From an uncultured Eubacteriales bacterium (GTDB lineage Bacteria; Bacillota; Clostridia; Peptostreptococcales; Anaerovoracaceae), in the NCBI GenBank assembly GCA_902786855.1, contig CADAEH010000006.1:56512-120511 (forward strand): a stretch of 64,000 nt of DNA, in the 5' to 3' direction. This document shows positions 17,898 through 24,708 of this stretch, one piece after another (position 1 is the stretch's first letter; each line of letters opens with the position of its first letter). The notes under the pieces were generated by a model. It was not told the origin of the DNA. It did no database searches and saw nothing but the letters and a program-made list of their open reading frames with translations. The translations under genes were made by a program, and so were the position numbers.

Positions 17898-20141
17898 CTA
17901 TTTGTTCTGAGCTGCGTAGTAGTTCATCAGGCAGCCCTCGAGTATGATCGTCTTTTCATCTTCTGTGAGTCCCTTCACGTAGAGAGTCAGGTCGCTGACT
18001 GTGCCGTCCTTGCTGATGACCCTGGCAGGTATCTCTTCCTGACCAGCTTCAATAGCAGCGCGGATGCCCGGCACGAATACGAAGTCTCCCTCTTCATACG
18101 GGAACTCTGTTCCTTCAGCAAGCGTGAACGGTATGATGCCCCAGTTGATGCAGTTGCTGCGGTATCTCTTGGTAGCATATTCATAGCAGATGTTGGCAAA
18201 ACCGCCGAGCACTTTCTGGCAGGACGCTGCCTGCTCACGGGCTGATCCGTCGCCCGGTTTGTTAGCGAATACACATGAACCGAACTGAGTGTTCCCGATC
18301 AGCTCATCTGCGTCACCGACAGCTCCGAGAGCGAAGACCATTTTGGCTGGTTTCTCGCCGTTGCGGCGCGCAGTCTCATCAGCCGAGACTGCCTTAGAGC
18401 GGCCTACATATTCTGGTACTCGCCTCGAAAGCGCGAACTCCGAGAGCCTCAGCGGATTGCTCCTGTATGAACTGGTCTCGCCTGAAGGTATGAGTTCGTC
18501 AGTTGTTGTTACCGGATCTCTTATAACAGCATCGAGCTCGAGGAGCATATTGTCAGCAAGCTCATACATCTTAGGCCAGTCGGTGATATTAGGTCCGAGT
18601 ATCAGTTCGGTATCAGGATCTGCCTTGCCGAATCCGTAGTAGCAGCGTTTCTTATACACTGCATCGTCGAACGTATAAGGGACCTGCTCTGTTTCATAAT
18701 CTATGTCTGTAGCAGCTGTTATATAACCACCGTTTTTCGCTGTCGCTGCTATCGAGCGGGAGTCCATCAGTGCTACTGCGCTGATCTGCCCTTCACCCGG
18801 CTTGGAGCCTTCCCTGTTAGGGAAGTTCCTCGTAGTATGCCTGAGCGAGAGCCCATTGTTAGCCGGAACATCTCCTGCTCCGAAACAAGGCCCGCAGAAG
18901 GAAGGCTTGATGACAGCTCCTGCTTCGAGCAAAGCTTCTGTTTTGCCCGCGCGAGTGAGCGCCAGACTTGTCGGTACGCTTGTCGGATATACGGAAAGTG
19001 AGAAATATCCGTTGCCGGTGCTTCCGCCCTCAAGGATGTCTGCCGCCTCCACTATATTGTCAAATATGCCGCCTGAGCACCCTGCTATGACGCCCTGATC
19101 GGCAAGGACACCCTTATCGCTTATCTTCGATCTGAGATCAAGATGCGCCTTAGGGAATTTCTTAGCCGCCTCTGCCTCAACACCTGCGAGGATGCTGTCC
19201 GCGTTCTCAAGGAATTCATGTATCGTGTATGCGTTGGACGGATGGAACGGCAGTGCGATCATGGCCTCCATCTTGTCAAGCTCGATGGTTATGATGGCGT
19301 CATAATACGCACCCTCTTTCGGAGCAAGCTCTCTGTAGCACTCAGGGCGCTTGTGTATCTTATAGTACTTCTCGATCTCGGCATCGGTGGCCCAGATGGA
19401 TGAGAGGCACGTCGTCTCAGTCGTCATGACATCTATGCCGCTGCGGAAATCATATGGCAGGTATTCGAGTCCCGGACCGGCAAATTCAAGCACCTTGTTC
19501 TTGACCAGGCCCTGACCGAATGTTTCCTTAACAAGAGCGATCGCGACGTCATGCGGTCCTATGCCCTTCCTTGGCTTGCCTGTCACATAACAAAGCACCA
19601 CTTCCGGAGGCGTGATATCCCATGTGTTCTTGAGGAGCTGCTTTACCAGCTCCGGACCGCCTTCTCCAACGCCCATCGTACCGAGAGCACCATAGCGTGT
19701 GTGGCTGTCAGAACCGAGTATCATATTGCCGCATGCGGCGAGTTCTTCCCTGGCATATGAGTGGATAACACTCTGGTTGGCCGGTACATAGATACCACCG
19801 TATTTCTTAGCCGCAGACAGCCCGAATACATGGTCGTCTTCATTGATGGTCCCGCCGACAGCGCAGAGACTGTTGTGGCAGTTAGTCATTGCATAAGGGA
19901 TAGGAAACTCCTTAAGACCGCTTGCTCTTGCAGTCTGGATTATCCCTACATATGTGATGTCATGTGATACCAGCGCATCAAATCTTATATGAAATATACC
20001 GTCATCAGTCTGATCGCGGTGCGCATTCAGGATCTGATATGCTATGGTCCCGTTACGTCCGGCGCTTCTGTCAGTGCCTTCTGCTGCTTCACGAGGGGCA
20101 CCGTTGATCCATTCGACCCCCTGCTGGTGATACTTGATCAT
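17898..20141 (-). CDS. Aconitase-family hydratase (YbhJ-like), probable citrate/isocitrate isomerase
   Basis: 747 residues of the aconitase superfamily. The three 4Fe-4S ligand cysteines are visible in VIAGCSGGIFDN and SFCGPCFGAGD, and substrate-side motifs such as MILGSDSHTRYGALGTMGVGEGG and SRSIAATAKNGGYITAA are present. The C-terminal swivel domain holds the GSCVFANKPGDG and YRSNCINWG motifs. It resembles E. coli YbhJ-type proteins (about 750 residues) more than AcnA or AcnB. Context, the first gene of an operon with citDEF and icd, supports citrate to isocitrate isomerisation as its real role. The start at 20141 has GAAGGAAAG upstream; an ATG 13 codons earlier lacks a good site. Confidence 0.85.
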   Translation of the reverse strand: MIKYHQQGVEWINGAPREAAEGTDRSAGRNGTIAYQILNAHRDQTDDGIFHIRFDALVSHDITYVGIIQTARASGLKEFPIPYAMTNCHNSLCAVGGTINEDDHVFGLSAAKKYGGIYVPANQSVIHSYAREELAACGNMILGSDSHTRYGALGTMGVGEGGPELVKQLLKNTWDITPPEVVLCYVTGKPRKGIGPHDVAIALVKETFGQGLVKNKVLEFAGPGLEYLPYDFRSGIDVMTTETTCLSSIWATDAEIEKYYKIHKRPECYRELAPKEGAYYDAIITIELDKMEAMIALPFHPSNAYTIHEFLENADSILAGVEAEAAKKFPKAHLDLRSKISDKGVLADQGVIAGCSGGIFDNIVEAADILEGGSTGNGYFSLSVYPTSVPTSLALTRAGKTEALLEAGAVIKPSFCGPCFGAGDVPANNGLSLRHTTRNFPNREGSKPGEGQISAVALMDSRSIAATAKNGGYITAATDIDYETEQVPYTFDDAVYKKRCYYGFGKADPDTELILGPNITDWPKMYELADNMLLELDAVIRDPVTTTDELIPSGETSSYRSNPLRLSEFALSRRVPEYVGRSKAVSADETARRNGEKPAKMVFALGAVGDADELIGNTQFGSCVFANKPGDGSAREQAASCQKVLGGFANICYEYATKRYRSNCINWGIIPFTLAEGTEFPYEEGDFVFVPGIRAAIEAGQEEIPARVISKDGTVSDLTLYVKGLTEDEKTIILEGCLMNYYAAQNK

Positions 20142-20250
20142 TTTTCTCTTTCCTTCCCGATCCTCTCCAGGGATCATCATGTTTAATATTTACAAGCAAA
20201 AGCATTCCTTTTTCTACAGACAAGGAATAATACTCATTCTCTCTATTTTG

Positions 20251-20280
20251 ATTATAGATACTGTCATGTAATTATTCCAA
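20251..20280 (-). promoter_or_regulatory. Sigma-70 type promoter of the aconitase-citrate lyase operon
   Basis: On the minus strand TTGGAA (20275-20280), an 18-bp spacer, then TATAAT (20251-20256), about 110 nt before the hydratase start. GGAATAAT/ATTATTCC arms at 20224-20231 and 20271-20278 flank the -10 box and could be an operator, though they may be chance in AT-rich DNA. Confidence 0.6.
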
Positions 20281-20312
20281 TAAATTTTGTATTTTTTCAG
20301 CACACAGAACAA

Positions 20313-20341
20313 AACAGGAAAGGCTTAGTGTCTTTCCTGTT
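20313..20341 (-). terminator. Probable terminator of the Re-citrate synthase transcript
   Basis: AACAGGAAAG and CTTTCCTGTT form a 10-bp stem around a nine-base loop, about 90 nt after the Re-citrate synthase stop. The minus-strand tail is TTGTTCTG, only moderately T-rich. It separates this gene from the aconitase promoter that follows. Confidence 0.55.
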
Positions 20342-20428
20342 TAATACTGTCAATTTCCCGTTCGTACTATCCGGATCCTGCGCAGCAGGTCGCCGGATCT
20401 GATGCAGCGCAGTTTACTTATTCAGTAT

Positions 20429-21865
20429 TTACTGCTGCAGGAACTCGTCGATCTTGCTGCGTATCTCGGCAGCACCTATCTCTGCCACACGCCCTCCGGC
20501 GTACTCACTGTCTATCCAGTTCTTGACATAGACAACGACCGGACTGTGCTTATCGACCTGCTTATCAGCGTCAAGCCCGTAACTGACATTGATCCAGTGT
20601 GCAACACCTGCAGCTCCGGAATTCTGGTTGATATTGACCAGCGGAGGTCTCTTGAGGAATTTTCCCGTATCGAAGATGTTGTAGATCTCTTCATTCTTAA
20701 GAAGTCCGTCGGCATGGATCCCTGCTCTTGTAACATTGAAGTTCGCACCGGCAAAAGGTGTCTGTGCAGGAAGAGTGTATCCGACCTGATGCTCATAGTA
20801 TCTTGCAAGATCAGTGATGGCTGTGGTGTCCATCCCGTTCAGCGTGCCCTTGAGCTGAGCATATTCAAATACCATCGCTTCAACAGGGATATTGCCCGTT
20901 CTCTCGCCTATGCCGAACAATGTGCAGTTGACAGCGCCGCAGCCGTAAAGCCAGGCTGTTGCCGCATTGGTGACTGCCTTGTAGAAATCATTGTGTCCGT
21001 GCCACTCGAGGTCTTCGCTCGGAACACCGGCATACTGCTTGAGTCCGTAGATGATACCTGCTACCGACCTCGGCATGGTAGCTCCCGGATATGGAACACC
21101 GTATCCCATGGTGTCGCACAGTCTGATCTTGGCGTGCATGCCGCCCTGACGGGCAAGATCCTGAACAGCCGTTACAAACGGAACGACGAATCCGTAGAAG
21201 TCTGCCCTGGTGACATCCTCAAGGTGGCATCTTGGCTTGATGCCTGCCTCAAAAGCAGAATACACTATTGAGAGATAGTGATCGAGTGCCTGAGGTCTGG
21301 TCATGCCAAGCTTATAGAAGATATGATAGTCTGAGCAGCTTGTAAGGATACCCGTCTCCTTGACACCCATCTCCTTTACGATACTGAAGTCTTCTTTTTT
21401 CGCCCTGATCCAGGTCGTGATCTCAGGGAATTCGAGTCCGAGATCCTGGCAGGCTCTTATCGCTGCTTTGTCACGGTCACTGTATGTAAAAAACTCAGTC
21501 TGTCTGATGATGCCCTCCGGTCCTGACAGTTTCGACAGCAATGTGTATATGTCCGTTATCTGTTTCAGAGTGTAAGGCTCTCTTGATTGCTGTCCGTCAC
21601 GGAATGTGGAGTCAGTAATAAATATCTGCTCCGGCATATCATACGGGCTGGTCCTGAAGTTGAATCCGACCTTAGGGATCTCTGTGTATTCGAAGAATTC
21701 ACGGAAAAGATTAGGTTCAGGGATGTCCTGCACCTCATAGTGGACCGCCTCCATCTCAAGGAGATTGGTCTTGCCGCTCAGTTTTGTCCTCCGTGTCTTG
21801 CTGTTGTCAAGTTCATCAAAGTTTGCGATGCCTGGTGCTCTATCGTATACAGTATTATCCTTCAT
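20429..21865 (-). CDS. Re-citrate synthase (HMGL/isopropylmalate synthase-like)
   Basis: 478 residues of the DRE-TIM metallolyase superfamily. The signature ITDSTFRDGQQSREPYT carries the Arg-Asp pair; HLEDVTRADFYGF, EWHGHNDFY (metal-binding HxH) and CTLFGIGERTGNIP follow. The unusual N-terminal extension, the 'TDSTFRDGQQ' rather than 'DTTLRDGEQ' form, and the C-terminal VNINQNSGAAGVAHWI region match the Re-citrate synthase of Clostridium kluyveri (CKL_0973 type), which condenses acetyl-CoA and oxaloacetate with re-face stereochemistry in anaerobes lacking ordinary citrate synthase. Homocitrate synthase is the main alternative. Aconitase and isocitrate dehydrogenase are next door, which supports citrate and a route to glutamate. 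It has its own strong promoter and a moderate AAGGGAAG site. Confidence 0.88.
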   Translation of the reverse strand: MKDNTVYDRAPGIANFDELDNSKTRRTKLSGKTNLLEMEAVHYEVQDIPEPNLFREFFEYTEIPKVGFNFRTSPYDMPEQIFITDSTFRDGQQSREPYTLKQITDIYTLLSKLSGPEGIIRQTEFFTYSDRDKAAIRACQDLGLEFPEITTWIRAKKEDFSIVKEMGVKETGILTSCSDYHIFYKLGMTRPQALDHYLSIVYSAFEAGIKPRCHLEDVTRADFYGFVVPFVTAVQDLARQGGMHAKIRLCDTMGYGVPYPGATMPRSVAGIIYGLKQYAGVPSEDLEWHGHNDFYKAVTNAATAWLYGCGAVNCTLFGIGERTGNIPVEAMVFEYAQLKGTLNGMDTTAITDLARYYEHQVGYTLPAQTPFAGANFNVTRAGIHADGLLKNEEIYNIFDTGKFLKRPPLVNINQNSGAAGVAHWINVSYGLDADKQVDKHSPVVVYVKNWIDSEYAGGRVAEIGAAEIRSKIDEFLQQ

Positions 21866-21914
21866 TTCAATGATCTTCCCTTCTCAATACTAAAAAAGCA
21901 AAGAAGTTTATATA

Positions 21915-21924
21915 ATGTATACAT
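21915..21924. promoter_or_regulatory. ATGTATACAT palindrome at the Re-citrate synthase start site
   Basis: A perfect 10-bp palindrome immediately downstream of the -10 box, covering the expected transcription start. Repressor sites commonly sit there. It shares the core TGTATACA with the palindrome at 22090-22101. Confidence 0.45.
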
Positions 21925-21926
21925 GT

Positions 21927-21955
21927 ATTCTACGTGGACAATCGCCCTCTGTCAA
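21927..21955 (-). promoter_or_regulatory. Strong promoter of Re-citrate synthase
   Basis: On the minus strand a consensus TTGACA (21950-21955), a 17-bp spacer, and TAGAAT (21927-21932), about 62 nt before the ATG. This is one of the best promoter matches in the window. Confidence 0.8.
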
Positions 21956-22089
21956 TCTGAACAGCTTATGTTTTCCAATGTTTTCAATCATTTTGCGCCA
22001 TGCTCATCTGCTTTAGTCCAAAAACTGACTTTTGCCATTATCATAGCAGTTGAGTGCAAACCAGGGCTTTTCTGCATACTTTTTTCGAT

Positions 22090-22101
22090 ATTGTATACAA
22101 T
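22090..22101. promoter_or_regulatory. ATTGTATACAAT palindrome, candidate GntR-type operator
   Basis: A perfect 12-bp palindrome about 135 bp upstream of the Re-citrate synthase -35 box. TTGTATACAA-like sites are typical of FCD-class GntR regulators, many of which sense carboxylates such as citrate. No gntR gene is in the window. Confidence 0.4.
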
Positions 22102-22177
22102 TAACAAAATGACCCCTTCCAGCTATTGTTCAACTGTCAGAGGTCAGTTCTTTTACTTACCTGTAATAAGTGACGAG

Positions 22178-22195
22178 AGTTCCGATATCGGAACT
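22178..22195. repeat. 18-bp perfect palindrome after pyrI
   Basis: AGTTCCGATATCGGAACT, symmetrical with no spacer, 20 nt downstream of the pyrI stop. No T-tract follows on either strand, so it is more likely a protein site or mRNA 3'-end hairpin than a classic terminator. Confidence 0.5.
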
Positions 22196-22214
22196 GATTC
22201 GTTATTTATATGCC

Positions 22215-22640
22215 TTAATTCTTTTCTTTATATACCGTGTCACAGTATACGCAACGGTATTTTTTAGTTTCAGGATCTGAAAGCTTGAACTGATGCACGA
22301 TCTCCTGCTCTACGGATGTGATGCATCTCGGATTGCGGCACTCGAGCACTCCCGTTATAGTTTCAGGAAGCTTGAGGTGGACCTTTTTGAACAGCACGCG
22401 GTCTCTTATCATATTGACCGTGATCTTGTCATCAAAATATCCTAGTATATCAAGGTCGATATCTACATCTCCATCGATCTTGATTATGTCTTTTTTACCG
22501 TATTTGCCACTCTGGACACGCTGGATGATCGCGACTGTACAGTCAACCTTGTCGAGTCCAAGCAGATTGTAGATAGCCCAGCCTTCTCCGGCCTTTATAT
22601 GATCAAGCACTAAGCCTGTATTTACTCCATCAATATTCAT
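22215..22640 (-). CDS. pyrI: Aspartate carbamoyltransferase regulatory subunit
   Basis: 141 residues. The N-terminal nucleotide-binding domain (GLVLDHIKAGEGWAIYNLLGLD) is followed by the zinc domain with four cysteines, CRNPRC and CVYC, that contacts the catalytic subunit. PyrI makes the enzyme sensitive to CTP and ATP. ATG with GGGAG upstream. It follows pyrB by 52 nt. Confidence 0.95.
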   Translation of the reverse strand: MNIDGVNTGLVLDHIKAGEGWAIYNLLGLDKVDCTVAIIQRVQSGKYGKKDIIKIDGDVDIDLDILGYFDDKITVNMIRDRVLFKKVHLKLPETITGVLECRNPRCITSVEQEIVHQFKLSDPETKKYRCVYCDTVYKEKN

Positions 22641-22692
22641 ATGCTTCTCCCTTCATCAGTCCTCTGTATAAGAAACGGCTCGCAAGGCAAAA

Positions 22693-23613
22693 CTATTTCA
22701 TGCCCAGCAGGAAAAGTATGAGCGCCATACGTATGTACTTGCCCATAAGTGCCTGGAAGAAATATGCTGCTCTAGGGTCATCATCCACATCTACCGAGAT
22801 CTCGTTGACTCTCGGAAGCGGATGCATTACTATCATGTCTTCCTTGGCGGTATCAAGCATCCTGCGGTGAAGCACAAAACTGTCCTTCAGTCTTATATAG
22901 TCCTCCTCGTTGAAGAATCTTTCTCTCTGGACTCTTGTCATATACAGAACATCGAGCTCAGGGATGGCATCTTCAAGCCTGCGGACCTCTTTCCATTCAA
23001 TGCCTGCATTGTCAAGGGTCTCTTTTATATATTCAGGAAGGTCCAGCTCTTCAGGAGAGATCATGATGAATCTGATGTTCTCATATCTGATCATTGCTTC
23101 GATCAGAGAGTGGACCGTACGGCCGAATTTCAGGTCACCGCAGAGGCCTATGGTCAGATTTTTGAACTCTCCCTTTTTCCTGTGTATTGTCATCAGGTCG
23201 GTCAGAGTCTGTGTAGGATGGAAGTGTCCGCCGTCTCCGCCGTTGATGATAGGCACGGTCGCGCGTCTTGCCGCTACAAAAGGAGCACCTTCTTTTGGAT
23301 GCCTCATGGCAATAATATCGGCATAACCGCTTACCATTGTTACGGTATCAGATACGCTCTCGCCCTTAGATGCAGAACTCGAAGCTGCCTGATCAAAGCC
23401 CAGGACATTGCCTCCGAGATCCATCATTGCAGCCGTAAAGCTGAGCCTTGTTCTCGTGCTCGGTTCAAAGAAAAGAGTAGCAAGTTTCTTGTGTCTGCAG
23501 ATCTCCTGATAGGCTTCAGGATTTTCGATGATGTCATCTGCGACCTCTATCAGATGATCGATCTCTTCCACTGAAAGGTCTGTGATGTTGATCAGATGGC
23601 GAAGTTCACTCAT
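22693..23613 (-). CDS. pyrB: Aspartate carbamoyltransferase catalytic subunit
   Basis: 306 residues; condenses carbamoyl phosphate and aspartate in pyrimidine synthesis. The carbamoyl-phosphate motif [11 protein letters not shown] is at about residue 50, the swinging loop SSASKGES follows, then [12 protein letters not shown], and the aspartate-side [10 protein letters not shown] near 266. All key residues are present. AAAGGGGG precedes the ATG. It lies 90 nt after xpt on the same strand, so xpt-pyrB-pyrI form a likely nucleotide operon. Confidence 0.96.
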   Translation of the reverse strand: MSELRHLINITDLSVEEIDHLIEVADDIIENPEAYQEICRHKKLATLFFEPSTRTRLSFTAAMMDLGGNVLGFDQAASSSASKGESVSDTVTMVSGYADIIAMRHPKEGAPFVAARRATVPIINGGDGGHFHPTQTLTDLMTIHRKKGEFKNLTIGLCGDLKFGRTVHSLIEAMIRYENIRFIMISPEELDLPEYIKETLDNAGIEWKEVRRLEDAIPELDVLYMTRVQRERFFNEEDYIRLKDSFVLHRRMLDTAKEDMIVMHPLPRVNEISVDVDDDPRAAYFFQALMGKYIRMALILFLLGMK

Positions 23614-23703
23614 ATATTCCCCCTTTATCTGCTCTCCCGGTTATTATTATTCTTACTGCCACAGCACCCGGCTCCGAGCCTGATATCTGGTGGCTGCCAT
23701 TAA

Positions 23704-24279
23704 TTACTGTTTGCGGAATGTGATCTCTATGTCATCCATCTCTTCGATGATGGCAAGGGATTCGACTCTGTATCCCTTCTCTCTGAGACGGTCGCCGCCC
23801 AGCTGAAAGCCCTTCTCGATCGCTGCAACACATCCGACTACCTTGGCTCCTGCCATCTCGACGATCTCGATAAGGCCTGTAAGAGCACTGCCGTGAGCAA
23901 GGAAGTCGTCAACGATCAAGACCTTGTCATCAGGCGAAATGTATTCCTTATTGACTATCACGTGATTCTTATTGCCGTGAGTAAAAGACTGGACGACTGT
24001 GGAATAGACATCGCCTGAGATATTGGAACTCTTGTTCTTCTTGGCATATACAACAGGAAGTTCCATTGCAAAACCTGCTGAAACTGCGATCGGAATACCG
24101 GATGCTTCAATGGTGAGGATCTTGGTGACCTCTTCACCTTTGAACATATCCGCTATCTCTTCGCCGATTTCCTTCATGAACACAGTGTCGATCTGCTGAT
24201 TGAGAAAGCTGCCTACTTTAAGCACTCCGCCGGACAGTATCTCACCTTCAGCCAGGATCTTTTCTTCCATTTTCCTCAT
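23704..24279 (-). CDS. xpt: Xanthine phosphoribosyltransferase
   Basis: 191 residues; converts xanthine and PRPP to XMP (purine salvage). The N-terminal VLKVGSFLNQQID is typical of Xpt, and the PRPP loop VLIVDDFLAHGSALTG is at about 128-143. A GAGGGG site six bases before the ATG at 24279 favours this start over an ATG three codons later. Purine riboswitches often precede xpt in Firmicutes, but I could not find the conserved core upstream. Xanthine salvage here would compete with the purine degradation island further along. Confidence 0.94.
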   Translation of the reverse strand: MRKMEEKILAEGEILSGGVLKVGSFLNQQIDTVFMKEIGEEIADMFKGEEVTKILTIEASGIPIAVSAGFAMELPVVYAKKNKSSNISGDVYSTVVQSFTHGNKNHVIVNKEYISPDDKVLIVDDFLAHGSALTGLIEIVEMAGAKVVGCVAAIEKGFQLGGDRLREKGYRVESLAIIEEMDDIEITFRKQ

Positions 24280-24649
24280 ATCATTCCCCTCACTCTTATC
24301 GTTAGACCATATATTATCTGCCGGCAGATATGCATCATATGTCTGCTTTTATGTTCCGAATGTCAACCTTCATGCATCATATATATGCAGTTCCGCCGCA
24401 CAAAATCCTCAGTGTGAGCATACCATAAAACACCATATAATGATTGTTTTTTTCTGTGTTACTTTTCTGAATTTTTTGATCCGATTTTTTGTGCTGTACC
24501 ACGATGCTTTTTCCGATTTTTTGCAGGCAATGAACTTCGAGTCAGGAATGTTCAGGATCACAGATAATAACACGGAATACATCCCTGTCCGGATCATACC
24601 GGCCGCGTCTCAGAATAATTCGTCAAAAGTCATCTCAGAGCACATAAAA
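24280..24649. other. Intergenic region upstream of xpt
   Basis: About 370 bp without a supported gene; a 62-codon frame on the minus strand (24409-24597) lacks a ribosome site and any family likeness. On the minus strand TTGACA occurs at 24361-24366, but the best downstream -10 candidates give spacers of 18 (ACATAT) or 21 (TATGAT), so the promoter is uncertain. ATGCATCATAT is repeated near 24330 and 24371. A palindrome lies at 24315-24330. Confidence 0.55.
24315..24330. repeat. 16-bp palindrome in the xpt leader
   Basis: TATCTGCCGGCAGATA, a perfect palindrome about 36 bp before the xpt start codon and downstream of the candidate -35 box. Position and symmetry suggest an operator for a repressor of xpt-pyrBI. 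Confidence 0.45.
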
Positions 24650-24679
24650 GCTCCGTATCCCTTTTTACGGATACGGAGC
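24650..24679 (-). terminator. Terminator of the surface protein gene
   Basis: GCTCCGTATCC and GGATACGGAGC form an 11-bp perfect stem with an eight-base loop; the minus-strand tail reads TTTTATG. It lies 30 nt after the stop of the gene at 24709. Confidence 0.85.
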
Positions 24680-24708
24680 CATGCATCTTAATATCTTATG
24701 CAAAAATA

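Larger units (their letters stand above)
21866..22214. other. 349-bp intergenic region upstream of Re-citrate synthase
   Basis: No credible gene. It contains the Re-citrate synthase promoter (21927-21955), two TGTATACA palindromes (21915-21924, 22090-22101), and an 18-bp perfect palindrome (22178-22195) just after pyrI. I find no clear terminator for pyrI and no recognised riboswitch. Confidence 0.7.

Noticed and set aside
20402-21271. Long plus-strand frame opposite Re-citrate synthase
   Set aside because: It mirrors a well-supported gene; composition (many Cys, Ser, Arg) is typical of an antisense shadow.
20429-21865. Homocitrate or isopropylmalate synthase
   Set aside because: The superfamily is shared, but the TDSTFRDGQQ form, the N-terminal extension and the adjacent aconitase and isocitrate dehydrogenase favour Re-citrate synthase; not fully excluded.
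24280-24470. Purine riboswitch upstream of xpt
   Set aside because: Expected from family knowledge, but the conserved junction and loop sequences of the aptamer are not present on the minus strand.
24409-24597. 62-codon minus-strand frame before xpt
   Set aside because: No ribosome site, no homology pattern, AT-rich intergenic composition.
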